From assembly GCF_000516555.1 (NCBI RefSeq), contig NZ_AZSJ01000003.1:34218-91267 (forward strand): a DNA stretch of 57,050 nucleotides, given 5' to 3'. The stretch's first letter is position 1; each line of letters starts with the position of its first letter. The notes below the pieces were generated by a model. It did no database searches, was not told where the DNA came from, and saw nothing but the letters and a program-made list of their open reading frames with translations. This DNA is from Afipia sp. P52-10 (lineage in GTDB: Bacteria; Pseudomonadota; Alphaproteobacteria; Rhizobiales; Xanthobacteraceae). A program made the translations under genes and the position numbers. Below, one piece after another: positions 8,676-17,862 of this stretch.

Positions 8676-10976
8676 TCAGAGGCGATGCCGCCGCTCGTGC
8701 TCGCTGATCGCCGACCAGATGCGCTCCGGTGTCGCAGGCATATCGATCTGATCAATTCGATATTCCCGCCACAACGCATCGGCCACCGCGTTCATCACCG
8801 CCGGCGCCGCGCCGATCGTGCCGGCTTCGCCCGCCCCCTTCACACCCAGCGGGTTGGTGGCGCAGGGCACGTTATGAGTTTCGAACGAGAACGAAGGAAC
8901 ATCCTCCGCACGCGGCAACGCGTAGTCCATCAGCGTGCCCGTGACGAGCTGCCCGTCATTCGGATCGTAGACTGCCTGCTCCATCAGCGCCTGGCCGATG
9001 CCTTGCACCGCGCCGCCATGGATTTGGCCGGCCAGCAACAGCGGATTGAGCGTGACGCCGAAGTCGTCAACGATCACATAGTTGACGATGCGCGTAGCGC
9101 CCAGCGCCGGATCGATCTCGACCTCAGCGATATGGGTGCCGTTCGGATAGGTGCCTGCCTGCGCACCGAAACGATCGCTGGCGGTCAGCTTCTCGACGTC
9201 GCCGTTCGAGCGCCGCGCGAGGTCGGCGAACGAGATCGTCCGGTCGGTGCCGGCGATGCGCAGCGTACCCTCGTTGATCTCGATATCGGCGGCGCTGGCC
9301 TCCAGCGCCGTAGCGGCAAGCTCCTTCAGGTTTTCGCCGAGCTTGATCGTTGCCCGCTCCACCGAAACGCCACCGACAGGAATGGAGCTGGAGCCTCCAG
9401 TACCGGCGCCGGTCGCGATCAGGTCGGTATCCCCCTGGATGACGTTGACCTGATCGGGTGCGACGCCGAATTGCTGCGCGACGAGTTGCGCATAGGCTGT
9501 CTGGTGCCCCTGCCCAGTCGATTGCGAGCCGATCAGCACGGTGACCTTGCCGTCGTCGCCGAGCTTGACCACGGCGGTCTCAGGCCCGACCGCCCCGCAG
9601 ATCTCCACATAGGAGGCCATGCCGATGCCGCGGATGAAGCCCTTCCTCTTCGCCTCCTTGGCGCGTTTGGCGAATCCTTTCCAGTCGATGTTGTCCTGCG
9701 CCAGCTTCAGATGCGCCGCGAATTCGCCGGTGTCGTACACCTTGCCGGTCGCCGTGGTGTACGGCATCGCCGACGGCCTGATGAAGTTCTTCTTGCGGAT
9801 CGCATCCGGCGTCATATCCAGCTTGCGCGCGCAGGCATCGACGAGGCGTTCGATCACATAGGCGGCTTCGGGACGGCCGGCGCCGCGATAGGCATCGACC
9901 GGCACGCTGTTGGTGAACACCGCGCGCACGCGGCAATGAAACACCGGAATATCATAGACGCCCGGCAGCATGCCCGAGCCGCCGAACGGAATGTAGGGCC
10001 CGAACATCGACAGATACGCGCCCATGTCGGCAAGCGTATCGACGTCCATCGCCAGGAATTTGCCATCCGCATCGAGCGCCATGCGCGCATGGGTGATGTT
10101 GTCGCGGCCATGGCTGTCGCCAAGGAAGTGATCGGCGCGATCGGCAACCCACTTCACGGTCTTCTTCAGCTTGCGCGCGGCGAACGCGGCCAGATAGTAT
10201 TCACGGTACGGGAAGATCTTGGTGCCGAAACCGCCGCCGACATCCGGCGTGATGACCCGCACCTTCTCCGGCGGCAGGTTGAGGATCTTACAGAGAATCT
10301 CCTTCTGCCGGTGACTGCCCTGGCTGCCGAGCGTAACGGTGATGTGGTCGCGCTTGGCGTCGTATTCGACCACGACACCGCGCGTTTCCATGTAGTTGGT
10401 GACGAGACGCTGGTTGACGATCCTGACCTCGGCAACCGCATGCGCCTTGGCGAACACCGCGTCGGCTTTCGCCTTGTCGCCGATCGGCTTGTCGTAAAGA
10501 ATGTTACCAGCGTGATCCTTCCAGACCTGCGGCGCATCCGGCTTGACGGCGGCCACGACACCGGTCACCGACGGCAGCGTCTGCCAGTCGATGCGCAGCG
10601 CTTCGGCAGCATCGCGCGCCTGCTCGACGCTGTCGGCGACCACGAACGCCACCGCATCGCCGACATGGCGGACCTCGTCCTTCGGCAGGATCGGATAGTC
10701 CGGCACCTTGAACGGATCGTCCGGGAAATTGAACAGGCAAGGCATCAGGCCGAGCTCTGCGACATCCTCGCCGGTCAGAACCGCGGCGACGCCCGGCATC
10801 TTGCGCGCGGCTGTCGCGTCGATCGTGAAGCGCGCATGCGCGTGCGGCGAGCGCACGATCACGGCATGCAAAAGGCCGGCCGGCGCGTGATCGCCCGTAT
10901 ACCGGCCCCTGCCCCGAATAAGGCTGTCGTCCTCTTTGCGGACAACGCTTTGTCCGACGCCGAATTTCACTGTCAT
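8676..10976 (-). CDS. Xanthine dehydrogenase/CoxL-family molybdopterin-binding subunit (orphan)
   Basis: A 766-residue large subunit of the molybdenum hydroxylase superfamily (xanthine, aldehyde and CO dehydrogenases). It starts with GVGQSVVRKEDDSLIRGRGRYTGD, has the cofactor-region motifs GGGFGTK and AYRGAGRPEA (in the place of the CO-dehydrogenase active-site loop), and the catalytic glutamate motif KGAGEAGTIGAAPA near the C-terminus. The AYRGAG loop argues against a true form I CO dehydrogenase. The [2Fe-2S] and FAD subunits that normally complete the enzyme are absent on both sides. The ATG at 10974-10976 is chosen over an upstream TTG, although no strong Shine-Dalgarno is visible. Confidence 0.9.
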   Translation of the reverse strand: MTVKFGVGQSVVRKEDDSLIRGRGRYTGDHAPAGLLHAVIVRSPHAHARFTIDATAARKMPGVAAVLTGEDVAELGLMPCLFNFPDDPFKVPDYPILPKDEVRHVGDAVAFVVADSVEQARDAAEALRIDWQTLPSVTGVVAAVKPDAPQVWKDHAGNILYDKPIGDKAKADAVFAKAHAVAEVRIVNQRLVTNYMETRGVVVEYDAKRDHITVTLGSQGSHRQKEILCKILNLPPEKVRVITPDVGGGFGTKIFPYREYYLAAFAARKLKKTVKWVADRADHFLGDSHGRDNITHARMALDADGKFLAMDVDTLADMGAYLSMFGPYIPFGGSGMLPGVYDIPVFHCRVRAVFTNSVPVDAYRGAGRPEAAYVIERLVDACARKLDMTPDAIRKKNFIRPSAMPYTTATGKVYDTGEFAAHLKLAQDNIDWKGFAKRAKEAKRKGFIRGIGMASYVEICGAVGPETAVVKLGDDGKVTVLIGSQSTGQGHQTAYAQLVAQQFGVAPDQVNVIQGDTDLIATGAGTGGSSSIPVGGVSVERATIKLGENLKELAATALEASAADIEINEGTLRIAGTDRTISFADLARRSNGDVEKLTASDRFGAQAGTYPNGTHIAEVEIDPALGATRIVNYVIVDDFGVTLNPLLLAGQIHGGAVQGIGQALMEQAVYDPNDGQLVTGTLMDYALPRAEDVPSFSFETHNVPCATNPLGVKGAGEAGTIGAAPAVMNAVADALWREYRIDQIDMPATPERIWSAISEHERRHRL

Positions 10977-10996
10977 GGGATATCCGCTTGGCAATC

Positions 10997-11011
10997 TTAG
11001 ACGTTGTCTAA
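10997..11011. promoter_or_regulatory. Perfect 15-bp palindrome, candidate operator
   Basis: TTAGACGTTGTCTAA has perfect 6-bp arms around a 3-bp centre, 20 bp upstream of the molybdenum hydroxylase ATG. The size and position fit a dimeric repressor or LysR-type (T-N11-A) binding site; no regulator gene adjoins it. Confidence 0.45.
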
Positions 11012-11114
11012 TGTAAGAGGATTTCGGCCCCTAGCAACCGCTCCGTTGGGCGAAACCGGCCGATGCACCGGCAATATCGTCACCGCAATGGGATCAAATG
11101 CTGGAATCGAACCA

Positions 11115-12647
11115 CTAGCGGCGGACAAAGGCGGCCAGCCAGCGGCGACCGAACAGCAGCAAAATGGCCGCTGGATAGGCGATCGCGCCGATCACGATCA
11201 GAAGTCCAAGCGTCAGCTCGTCGCGCCCTGCATGCCAGCCAGCCAACAACCAGGGCGCAGCGACATGCGCCGTCATCCACAACGCCAGCGCCAGAACGAC
11301 GCCGGCGCCGGCAAACCGCAACAGCGCGCCCTGCAGCGGCCGGTCGAAGGCAATGTATTTCGCGCGCACCGCCAGCACAAACACGACAAGCAGATTCACC
11401 CAGGCACCGAGCGCGGTGCCGAGCGCAAGCCCCGCCTGCGCCAGACTGCCGACCAGCGCCAGCTTGGCTGCGAGATTGAAGCCGACGCCGATCAGCGCCG
11501 CCTTCGCCGGCGTCGCCGTATCCTTGCGCGCCTGGAACGAGGCGACCACGCTGCGGATCAGCACGAACGGCAGCAGTCCCACGGCATAAGCTGCGAGCGT
11601 CCGCGCCGCGTTGGCCGCGTCCGCTTGCGAGAACGCGCCGCGCGCAAACATCGCCCGCATGATAATGTCCGGCACGACCACGAAGGCGACAAGGAACGGG
11701 ACCGAGAGCAATAGCGTCAGATCGAACACGCGCCGCTGCGCATTGATCGCCCCCGCCGCATCGCCCACCGCAAGTCGCCGCGACATCTCCGGCAGTAGCA
11801 CCGTGCCGGCCGCGACGCCGATCACCCCGATCGGCAGCTGGTTCAAGCGGTCGGCGTAGTAAAGCGCGGCGAGCGCCCCGGTGGCGAGGAACGAGCCGAT
11901 GATCGTATCGGCAAGGACGGCGATCTGCGGCCCCATCGAACCCAGCGTCGCAGGCCCCAGAGCCCTGAAGAAACCGCGCACATCGGAATCGAACTGCGGC
12001 CAAGTCAGCCGCGGCAGCACACCCTGCCGCCCGGCATCAGTAGCCAGCAGCAGCACCTCCAGCACGCCTGCGATCAGCACTCCCCAGGCTGCCGCGTGGC
12101 CCGCGCTCGGAAAGAACACCGCCAGCATCAGCGCGACGATGACCGACAGGTTCAACAGGATCGGCGCTGCCGCCGCGCTCGCATAGCGGTTCATCACATT
12201 GAGGATCGCGCCGTAGAGCGTGACCACGGTGATCAGCAGCAGGTACGGAAAGGTGATGCGGGTCAGTTCGATCGCGAGCGAACGGCGCTCCGGATCCTCG
12301 GCAAAGCCCGGCGCCAGCAAGGTAATGATCTGCGGCATGAAGACGAGGGCGAGCAGCAGCAACAGCCCCTGCACCATCAGCAGCATGGTGAAGATGCGAT
12401 CGGCGAAGCGTCGTGCCGCCATTTCGCCGGCGCTGCCACGCAAATGCGCGTAGGCCGGAATGAACGCGGCATTGAAGGCGCCTTCGGCGAAGATGGTGCG
12501 GAAATGGTTCGGCAGGCGCTGCGCCACGACGAACGCATCCGCGAGCGGCCCAGCGCCGAGGATCGCGGCCATAACGATATCGCGCGCGAATCCGGCGATC
12601 CGCGACAGCAAGGTGAATCCGCCGTAAGTGAAGATTCCCCGGAACAT
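11115..12647 (-). CDS. murJ: Lipid II flippase MurJ
   Basis: A 510-residue polytopic protein of the MOP/MVF superfamily with about 14 predicted membrane helices. The N-terminus GGFTLLSRIAGFARDIVMAAILG, with its conserved arginines, and the loop RLPNHFRTIFAEGAFNAAFIPAY are hallmark MurJ segments. It moves lipid II across the inner membrane for peptidoglycan synthesis. It is the most downstream member of a minus-strand group with a Gfo/Idh/MocA gene and a transaldolase-like gene, but the gaps of about 100 and 250 bp make a single operon uncertain. A short stretch 3' of the stop that resembles a tRNA T-loop does not fold into a tRNA. Confidence 0.95.
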   Translation of the reverse strand: MFRGIFTYGGFTLLSRIAGFARDIVMAAILGAGPLADAFVVAQRLPNHFRTIFAEGAFNAAFIPAYAHLRGSAGEMAARRFADRIFTMLLMVQGLLLLLALVFMPQIITLLAPGFAEDPERRSLAIELTRITFPYLLLITVVTLYGAILNVMNRYASAAAAPILLNLSVIVALMLAVFFPSAGHAAAWGVLIAGVLEVLLLATDAGRQGVLPRLTWPQFDSDVRGFFRALGPATLGSMGPQIAVLADTIIGSFLATGALAALYYADRLNQLPIGVIGVAAGTVLLPEMSRRLAVGDAAGAINAQRRVFDLTLLLSVPFLVAFVVVPDIIMRAMFARGAFSQADAANAARTLAAYAVGLLPFVLIRSVVASFQARKDTATPAKAALIGVGFNLAAKLALVGSLAQAGLALGTALGAWVNLLVVFVLAVRAKYIAFDRPLQGALLRFAGAGVVLALALWMTAHVAAPWLLAGWHAGRDELTLGLLIVIGAIAYPAAILLLFGRRWLAAFVRR

Positions 12648-12748
12648 CAGCCGCTTTTACAGCAAGCGCAGGCTGTGCAAAATGCACAACATCGGCCTGC
12701 GATCCGATGCACACAGCATGATCAAGCAGACGTGACGATGCGCGTGCC

Positions 12749-13741
12749 TCACCCCGCGACGCGCCGCAGCATCGCCTGCTCCCGATGCGACGAGGAATCG
12801 AGACACTGGATCGCGATCTCGAGGCTGGCGACGCCCTCGTCGCCGGTTACCGCCGGCGCTTCACCGGAGCGGACGGCCCGGACGAAAGCCCCGAGTTCGC
12901 TCCGCAATGGCTCCTCATAACCCACCGAGAGATGCCGCATCGAGTAGCTGCCGTCAGGCTGGAAGCCGAAGCATTCCGTCACCTGCCGCGTCAGCAGGTC
13001 GCCCATCACGTACTTGCCACGGGTCGCGACCGTGACGTTGCGCGCCTTGAACGGCGTCAACCAGTTGGTGTTGATGTGCGCCAGCACGCCGGACTGGGTG
13101 CGGAACTGCAGCAGCGCGATGTCCTCGCGCTCGGCGACGGCGCTGGAGAGTTGCGGCTGCACCTCGGTAATCTCGGATTCGGTGAACCAGCGGATCAGGT
13201 CGATATCATGCACGGCAAGATCGATCACTACACCGACATTCGACATACGCGGCGGGAACGGGCCGACACGGGTGATGGCGATGGAGAGGATTTCCTCGCC
13301 CTTGATCGCCTGCTTAATGGTTTCCACCGCCGGGTTGAAGCGCTCGACATGGCCGACCATCAGCGTCACGCCGGCGCGGCGCGCGGCGGCGACGATCTCG
13401 CGCCCCTCTGCCACCGTCGATGCGATCGGCTTCTCGACCAAAAGGTGGATCTTGCGCTCGATGCAGTGAAGCGAGATTTCATGATGCAGATGGGTGGGCG
13501 CTGCGATCGTCACCGCATCGACGCCCTCCTGCAAAAGGTCGTCCACCGTTTCGAAGGTGCGACAGCCGATCAGTTCGGTCGCACGCTGGCGGTGCGCTTC
13601 CAGCGGATCGGCGATGCCGACCAGCGTGACGTCGGAGAGACCGCCGAACACGCGGGCATGGTTGCTGCCCATCACGCCTGCGCCGATGACACCGATGCGC
13701 AGGTCTTTGTTCGCGATCGAAGCTGTTTTCGCCGGCGCCAT
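12749..13741 (-). CDS. Gfo/Idh/MocA-family NAD(P)-dependent oxidoreductase
   Basis: A 330-residue sugar dehydrogenase-like protein. The N-terminal Rossmann motif is GVIGAGVMGSNHARV (about residues 17-31), and the Gfo/Idh/MocA signature EKPIAS with its catalytic lysine is near residue 110. The family oxidises or epimerises sugars and UDP-sugars; the sequence most resembles UDP-N-acetylglucosamine/glucosamine 3-dehydrogenase-like proteins (MSNVGVVIDLAVHDIDLIRW segment), which would suit the envelope neighbourhood and an alphaproteobacterial 3-amino lipid A, but this is inference. Start at 13739-13741. Confidence 0.85.
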   Translation of the reverse strand: MAPAKTASIANKDLRIGVIGAGVMGSNHARVFGGLSDVTLVGIADPLEAHRQRATELIGCRTFETVDDLLQEGVDAVTIAAPTHLHHEISLHCIERKIHLLVEKPIASTVAEGREIVAAARRAGVTLMVGHVERFNPAVETIKQAIKGEEILSIAITRVGPFPPRMSNVGVVIDLAVHDIDLIRWFTESEITEVQPQLSSAVAEREDIALLQFRTQSGVLAHINTNWLTPFKARNVTVATRGKYVMGDLLTRQVTECFGFQPDGSYSMRHLSVGYEEPLRSELGAFVRAVRSGEAPAVTGDEGVASLEIAIQCLDSSSHREQAMLRRVAG

Positions 13742-13992
13742 TCGTCGTTCCTGTACTCAATCCAACGGTGTGTTCTTGCGGGTCGTTGTTGCGCGGCATC
13801 CGGCCGAAAAAACGGCAGACGCCGTCGCGGAGGACGCGCTGGCCGGGACTGAGGACCACCCTCCGGCCGATTCGACTAAGGGTCTATCACGCCGGTCTGC
13901 CTGCGGCTAACCACGGTTGCGTTTATCGACAAACACGTTTTGATTCAAAGCATTACACCTTCCGGAGGGCCAAAGGTGTCGAGCGGCTTTGC

Positions 13993-14745
13993 CTATTCCG
14001 CCGCGCGCAGCGTGTCCGGCAGCGGCAGAGTGATGCCCGCCGCCAACGCATCGTCGCGGAAGGCCTTGACCGCGCCGAGCGCAAGATCATCGCCAGTCTG
14101 GGTGCCGATCGCGGGCAGCTTGTTCAGCACGTCAGCGGGCGCGGTGATGATGTGGCAGCCCATGTCATGCGCCTCGATCACGTTGAACACCTCGCGCGTC
14201 GAGGCCCAGATGATCTCCACATTCGCGGTCGCCCGCGCGCGCTTGACCGCATCCTGCACCAGCGGACGGTAGTCGATGCCGAGATCGCCGAGCCGCCCGG
14301 CGAACACCGAAACGCACGCCGGCGCGCCGCCATCGAGCGCCGTTACCGCCTTCGCCACCTGATCGGCGGTGAAGATCGCGGTCATGTTGATCTTGATGCC
14401 GTCGCGCGAAAGCGTGCGCACCGCATCGAACATCAGCTCGCCCTTGGTCGTCATCACCGGGATCTTGGCGTAGACGTTCTTCCCCCAAGACGAGATCAGC
14501 CGCGCCTGAGCGATCATCTCCGGAATGTCGTCGGAGATGACCTCGAACGAGATATGCCGGTCCGGAACTGCGACGACGAGTTCCCGCGCGTAAGAGACGT
14601 AGTCGGTAACGCCCGCCTTCTTCAAAAGCGACGGATTTGTGGTGAAGCCGGAAATCCAGGCATTGCGCGCCATGGCGACGATCTGCGCCTTGTCGGCGCC
14701 ATCAGTGAACAGCTTGACCTTCAGGGCGTCCAGACGGGGGGCCAT
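13993..14745 (-). CDS. Transaldolase-family protein (fructose-6-phosphate aldolase-like)
   Basis: A 250-residue class I aldolase of the transaldolase family. Motifs: KLFTDGADK at the start, GFTTNPSLL (the conserved TTNPS of transaldolases), YAKIPVMTTKGE with the Schiff-base lysine, and TAIFTADQVAKA. The short length fits the TalC/Fsa group, which either transfers dihydroxyacetone or cleaves fructose-6-phosphate. The start at 14743-14745 is well supported by GGAGG about 8 bp upstream. It lies upstream of the Gfo/Idh/MocA gene on the same strand. The 250 bp between them (13742-13992) show no gene. Confidence 0.88.
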   Translation of the reverse strand: MAPRLDALKVKLFTDGADKAQIVAMARNAWISGFTTNPSLLKKAGVTDYVSYARELVVAVPDRHISFEVISDDIPEMIAQARLISSWGKNVYAKIPVMTTKGELMFDAVRTLSRDGIKINMTAIFTADQVAKAVTALDGGAPACVSVFAGRLGDLGIDYRPLVQDAVKRARATANVEIIWASTREVFNVIEAHDMGCHIITAPADVLNKLPAIGTQTGDDLALGAVKAFRDDALAAGITLPLPDTLRAAE

Positions 14746-14900
14746 CACATTACCTCCGTTGCGATGGACAACCCTTACGCGCTCGGCCAAGCCGCTGCAA
14801 CACCGCTTGATGTTGTCAAGCCGCACGTCCCCGGCTATTGGCTGTCCGGCGCCGAGACCGTCGGGTTCCACCGTCGCCGCCGCGAAAGTCTGCAACCGGC

Positions 14901-15893
14901 ATGCGCCAGACCGTCCTCCTTCTCCTGAAGATCGGCATCTCCGCCGGGCTGCTGTATCTGGCGCTGCGTGGAGTCGATTTCACAGCGATCCAGGCCCGGC
15001 TGAGCCAGATCGATCCGTTCTGGATCGCGATGGCGCTGCTCGCCGCGTTCGTGCAACTCGCCGTCTCCGGGTTGCGCTGGCGCGCGATCGCGCTCCGCTG
15101 CGGCACGACGCTTCCGGTGGCAACGGCGCTGCGCTTCATGCTTGTCGGCGCGTTCTTCAACCAGACCCTGCCCTCGACCATTGGCGGTGACGGCGTACGC
15201 CTGTGGCTGCTCCGCCGCAGCGGCGCGAGCTGGCAGGCCGCGACCTATTCCGTCCTGGTGGACCGCGCCATCGGGCTGATCGTGCTGGCCCTGATCGTGG
15301 TGGTCAGCCTGCCCTGGTCGCTCGCGCTGATCGCCAACGAACATGCACGCATGGGCCTGCTGGCGCTCGATCTGGCGGCGATGGCGGGCTGTGTGGTCTT
15401 CCTGCTGTTCGGTTACCTGTCGTGGCCCTGGCTGCAGAGCTTCTGGCCGACACGACACTTGCATGGCTGCGCGGTCGTCGCCAATCGGGTTCTGTTCGAC
15501 CGTCGGAGCGGCTGGATGGTCCTGCTGCTGTCGCTGGTCAATCATCTCTTGACCATCGTCATATCGTCATGCGTGGCGATCGCCATCGCCGCACCGGTGT
15601 CCTTCTTCCAGATGGCGATGCTGATCCCGCCGATCGGTCTGATCACGCTGATCCCTATTTCCATTGCCGGATGGGGCGTGCGCGAACAGGCGATGCAGGC
15701 GGCGTTCCGCTATGCGGGCCTCGCTACCGCCGACGGCGTCACCATCTCGATCCTGAGCGGAGCGATCATGTTCCTGCTCGGCGCGATCGGCGGCCTCGTT
15801 TGGCTACTCAGCTCGGAGAAGGCGCAAAAAGGCGCGGACACGATGGAGATCGACGAGAGCGCGCTGGACGAGCCTCTCGAGACGCCGCGCTGA
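14901..15893 (+). CDS. YbhN/AglD-family (lysylphosphatidylglycerol synthase TM region) membrane protein
   Basis: A 330-residue integral membrane protein of the UPF0104 / lysylphosphatidylglycerol synthetase membrane-domain family, with about eight hydrophobic segments. Conserved features include the RWRAIALRCG loop, FFNQTLPSTIGGDGVRLWLL and the late IPISIAGWGVREQAM. Family members are flippase-like; in hopanoid and glycolipid clusters they move or modify lipids. The ATG at 14901 begins immediately before the first helix; an upstream in-frame TTG is less likely. It is divergent from the transaldolase-like gene. The soluble aminoacyl-transfer domain of MprF is absent. Confidence 0.82.
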   Translation: MRQTVLLLLKIGISAGLLYLALRGVDFTAIQARLSQIDPFWIAMALLAAFVQLAVSGLRWRAIALRCGTTLPVATALRFMLVGAFFNQTLPSTIGGDGVRLWLLRRSGASWQAATYSVLVDRAIGLIVLALIVVVSLPWSLALIANEHARMGLLALDLAAMAGCVVFLLFGYLSWPWLQSFWPTRHLHGCAVVANRVLFDRRSGWMVLLLSLVNHLLTIVISSCVAIAIAAPVSFFQMAMLIPPIGLITLIPISIAGWGVREQAMQAAFRYAGLATADGVTISILSGAIMFLLGAIGGLVWLLSSEKAQKGADTMEIDESALDEPLETPR

Positions 15894-15902
15894 GACGCGC
15901 CA

Positions 15903-16133
15903 TCAGCGCCCATCCTGCGACACCGTATCGGGCCAGAAGCGGCCCAGCGCCCAGCCGGCTGCGGCCAGCATGCAGAAGAAGATGATCGCCGTGGGCGCAA
16001 TGTCGCCGGTGCCAAAATAGCTGGCGATCAGCCCGCCGCCGGCCTTGGCGATCAGCGTCACGCAAATCATCACCACGCCACCGACGGCATAGGTTTTCAG
16101 CACCGCGAAACAATAGTCGAAGAGTGCTTGCAT
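15903..16133 (-). CDS. Small membrane protein, unknown function
   Basis: A 76-residue protein with two hydrophobic segments (AVGGVVMICVTLIAKAGGGLI and AIIFFCMLAAAGWALG) joined by a short polar loop, and a charged C-terminus (DTVSQDGR). It is not recognised as a named family. The ATG at 16131-16133 is chosen because the residues upstream are arginine-rich and not protein-like. It is convergent with the YbhN-like gene (9 bp between stops) and lies 175 bp downstream of hldE on the same strand. Confidence 0.6.
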   Translation of the reverse strand: MQALFDYCFAVLKTYAVGGVVMICVTLIAKAGGGLIASYFGTGDIAPTAIIFFCMLAAAGWALGRFWPDTVSQDGR

Positions 16134-16308
16134 GGGGCTTGCTAACACGCCGCGTGACGACGACCCGCGCGCCCGGTCACACAAGCCCCCACGGACGCGA
16201 TAAGCCAATCCGCCCATCGCAATCAAGGAATGCGGCAATCCCATGGAGATGCCGCCGTTCGCCGCGCTGCGGGAACCCGCATTTCGCGCGCGGAAACGGA
16301 ATTGCTGC

Positions 16309-17784
16309 CTACGATCCGCCGCCTTCGCGTGCGCGGTTCACCAGCGATGTGGTCGAGAAGCCCGGTACGATATCGACCAGCAGCACCTCGCCGCCGATCG
16401 CGTCCATCACCTCATGGCCGACCACCTGCTCGCGGGTGTAGTCGCCGCCCTTCACCAGCACATTCGGCTTGATCGTCTGGATCAGCCGCAGTGGCGTGTC
16501 GTCCTCGAAGACCACGACCAGATCGACCGCTTCCAGCGCCGCCAGCACCTCGGCGCGGGCGCGCTCGTTCTGCAGCGGCCGCTCCGCTCCCTTCAGGCGG
16601 CGCACCGACGCATCCGAATTGAGGCCGACGACCAGCCGGTCGCAGGCCGCACGCGCATCGGTCACCACCTTGACGTGGCCGGGATGCAGGATATCGAAGC
16701 AGCCATTGGTGAAGCCGATGCGCAGACCCTGCTTGCGCCAGGCGGCGATCTGCTCCTCGAGATCGTTCGCGTTCATCGCGATCTTCTCTTCCGCAGCGAG
16801 CGAGGCGCGCGGCAGCACCTCATGCCGCAATTCGGCGAGATCGACTGCGGCCGTGCCGCGCTTGCTCACCGCCACCGCGGCCGCGGCATTGGCGAGCCGC
16901 AGCGCCGTATCCCAGTCGCAGCCCGCCGCGAGCGATGCCGCGATCGTCGCGACCACGGTATCGCCGGCACCGGATACGTCGCGTACCCGCGCCGGATGCG
17001 CCGGGATATGGATCGCATCGCCGTCGCGTCGCAGCAGGCTCATGCCATGCTCGCTGCGGGTGACGAGGATCGCCTCGGTATCGGTGCTGCGGATCAGTTC
17101 GCGTGACGCCTCCTCCAACTCGGCCTCGCTCCCGGCGCGGCTGCGGGTCGCCTCGGCGAACTCCTTACGGTTCGGCGTCAGCAGCGTCGCGCCGCGGTAG
17201 ACGGCGAAATTCAGGCTCTTCGGATCGACCACCACGCGCTTGCCGGCCTTGCGCGCGGCATCGATCACATTGCGAATGACGCGCGTGGTCAGCGCGCCCT
17301 TGGCATAGTCGGACAAGAGCACGATGTCCGCGCGCGGCAGGGCGGCCAAGGCCGCATCGATCACCTTCTGCTCGATCTCGGCCGCGACCGGCCTCGCAAG
17401 CTCCCAATCCGCGCGCAGCAGATGGGTGGAGAAATGATCGGAGACGAAGCGCACCTTGCGCGAGGTCGGCCGGCTGCTATCTGCGATCAGATGCGCCTCG
17501 ATCCGCCCTTCGCGCGCAAGCTCGTCCTTCAGCACCTGACCGTAGACGTCCTCGCCGACCACGCCGACGAAGATGCAGCGCGCACCGAGCGAGGCGACAT
17601 TGCGCGCGACGTTCCCCGAGCCGCCGACATTGATCTCGCTACGCTGGACGGCGATCACCGGCGCCGGCGCCTCCGGCGACACGCGCGAGACATCGCCATA
17701 GACGAATTCGTCGAGCATCAGATCGCCGACGCAGAGCACCGTCTGGCGGCGGATGTCGAAGGCGAAGGTTTCGAAGTTGAACAT
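16309..17784 (-). CDS. hldE: Bifunctional heptose-7-phosphate kinase / heptose-1-phosphate adenylyltransferase
   Basis: A 491-residue fusion that catalyses two steps of ADP-heptose synthesis. The N-terminal ribokinase-like domain (about 1-325) carries [32 protein letters not shown] and the catalytic [12 protein letters not shown]. The C-terminal nucleotidyltransferase domain (from about 354) carries [18 protein letters not shown], with the HxGH ATP-binding motif. It supplies ADP-D,D-heptose to HldD, encoded just upstream on the same strand 76 bp away. The intervening gap contains a dispersed palindrome (17814-17862). Confidence 0.96.
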   Translation of the reverse strand: MFNFETFAFDIRRQTVLCVGDLMLDEFVYGDVSRVSPEAPAPVIAVQRSEINVGGSGNVARNVASLGARCIFVGVVGEDVYGQVLKDELAREGRIEAHLIADSSRPTSRKVRFVSDHFSTHLLRADWELARPVAAEIEQKVIDAALAALPRADIVLLSDYAKGALTTRVIRNVIDAARKAGKRVVVDPKSLNFAVYRGATLLTPNRKEFAEATRSRAGSEAELEEASRELIRSTDTEAILVTRSEHGMSLLRRDGDAIHIPAHPARVRDVSGAGDTVVATIAASLAAGCDWDTALRLANAAAAVAVSKRGTAAVDLAELRHEVLPRASLAAEEKIAMNANDLEEQIAAWRKQGLRIGFTNGCFDILHPGHVKVVTDARAACDRLVVGLNSDASVRRLKGAERPLQNERARAEVLAALEAVDLVVVFEDDTPLRLIQTIKPNVLVKGGDYTREQVVGHEVMDAIGGEVLLVDIVPGFSTTSLVNRAREGGGS

Positions 17785-17813
17785 GCAGGGATCGTGGTCC
17801 TGACTCGGTTTCT

Positions 17814-17862
17814 GAGCACGATCTTGTCCGAAAACCGGTGCCCGCTTTCGGGATCATGCTCT
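17814..17862. repeat. Dispersed CCGAAAACCG-type palindrome, copy 1
   Basis: Imperfect inverted repeat GAGCACGATC ... GATCATGCTC around the core CCGAAAACCGG / CCCGCTTTCGGG. It abuts the hldD stop codon. The same core recurs at 30319-30366, 35962-36010, 36528-36573 and 55395-55441, all between genes. Confidence 0.75.

Noticed and set aside
8676-10976. Carbon monoxide dehydrogenase large subunit
   Set aside because: The active-site loop reads AYRGAGRPE rather than the AYRCSFR of form I CoxL, and coxM/coxS are missing.
8607-11000. Long open frame (797 codons) on the plus strand
   Set aside because: Antisense to the molybdenum hydroxylase gene; composition rich in Arg, His and Asp with no recognisable domain, a shadow caused by high G+C at third positions.
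11098-11115. Possible tRNA 3' part (GGTTCGATTCC on the minus strand)
   Set aside because: Flanking bases do not form a T-arm stem, and no anticodon or acceptor stem can be built; it overlaps the murJ stop.
13938-13949. Palindrome TTTGATTCAAA as an FNR/FixK site
   Set aside because: The arms do not match TTGAT-N4-ATCAA and the spacing is wrong; short enough to occur by chance.
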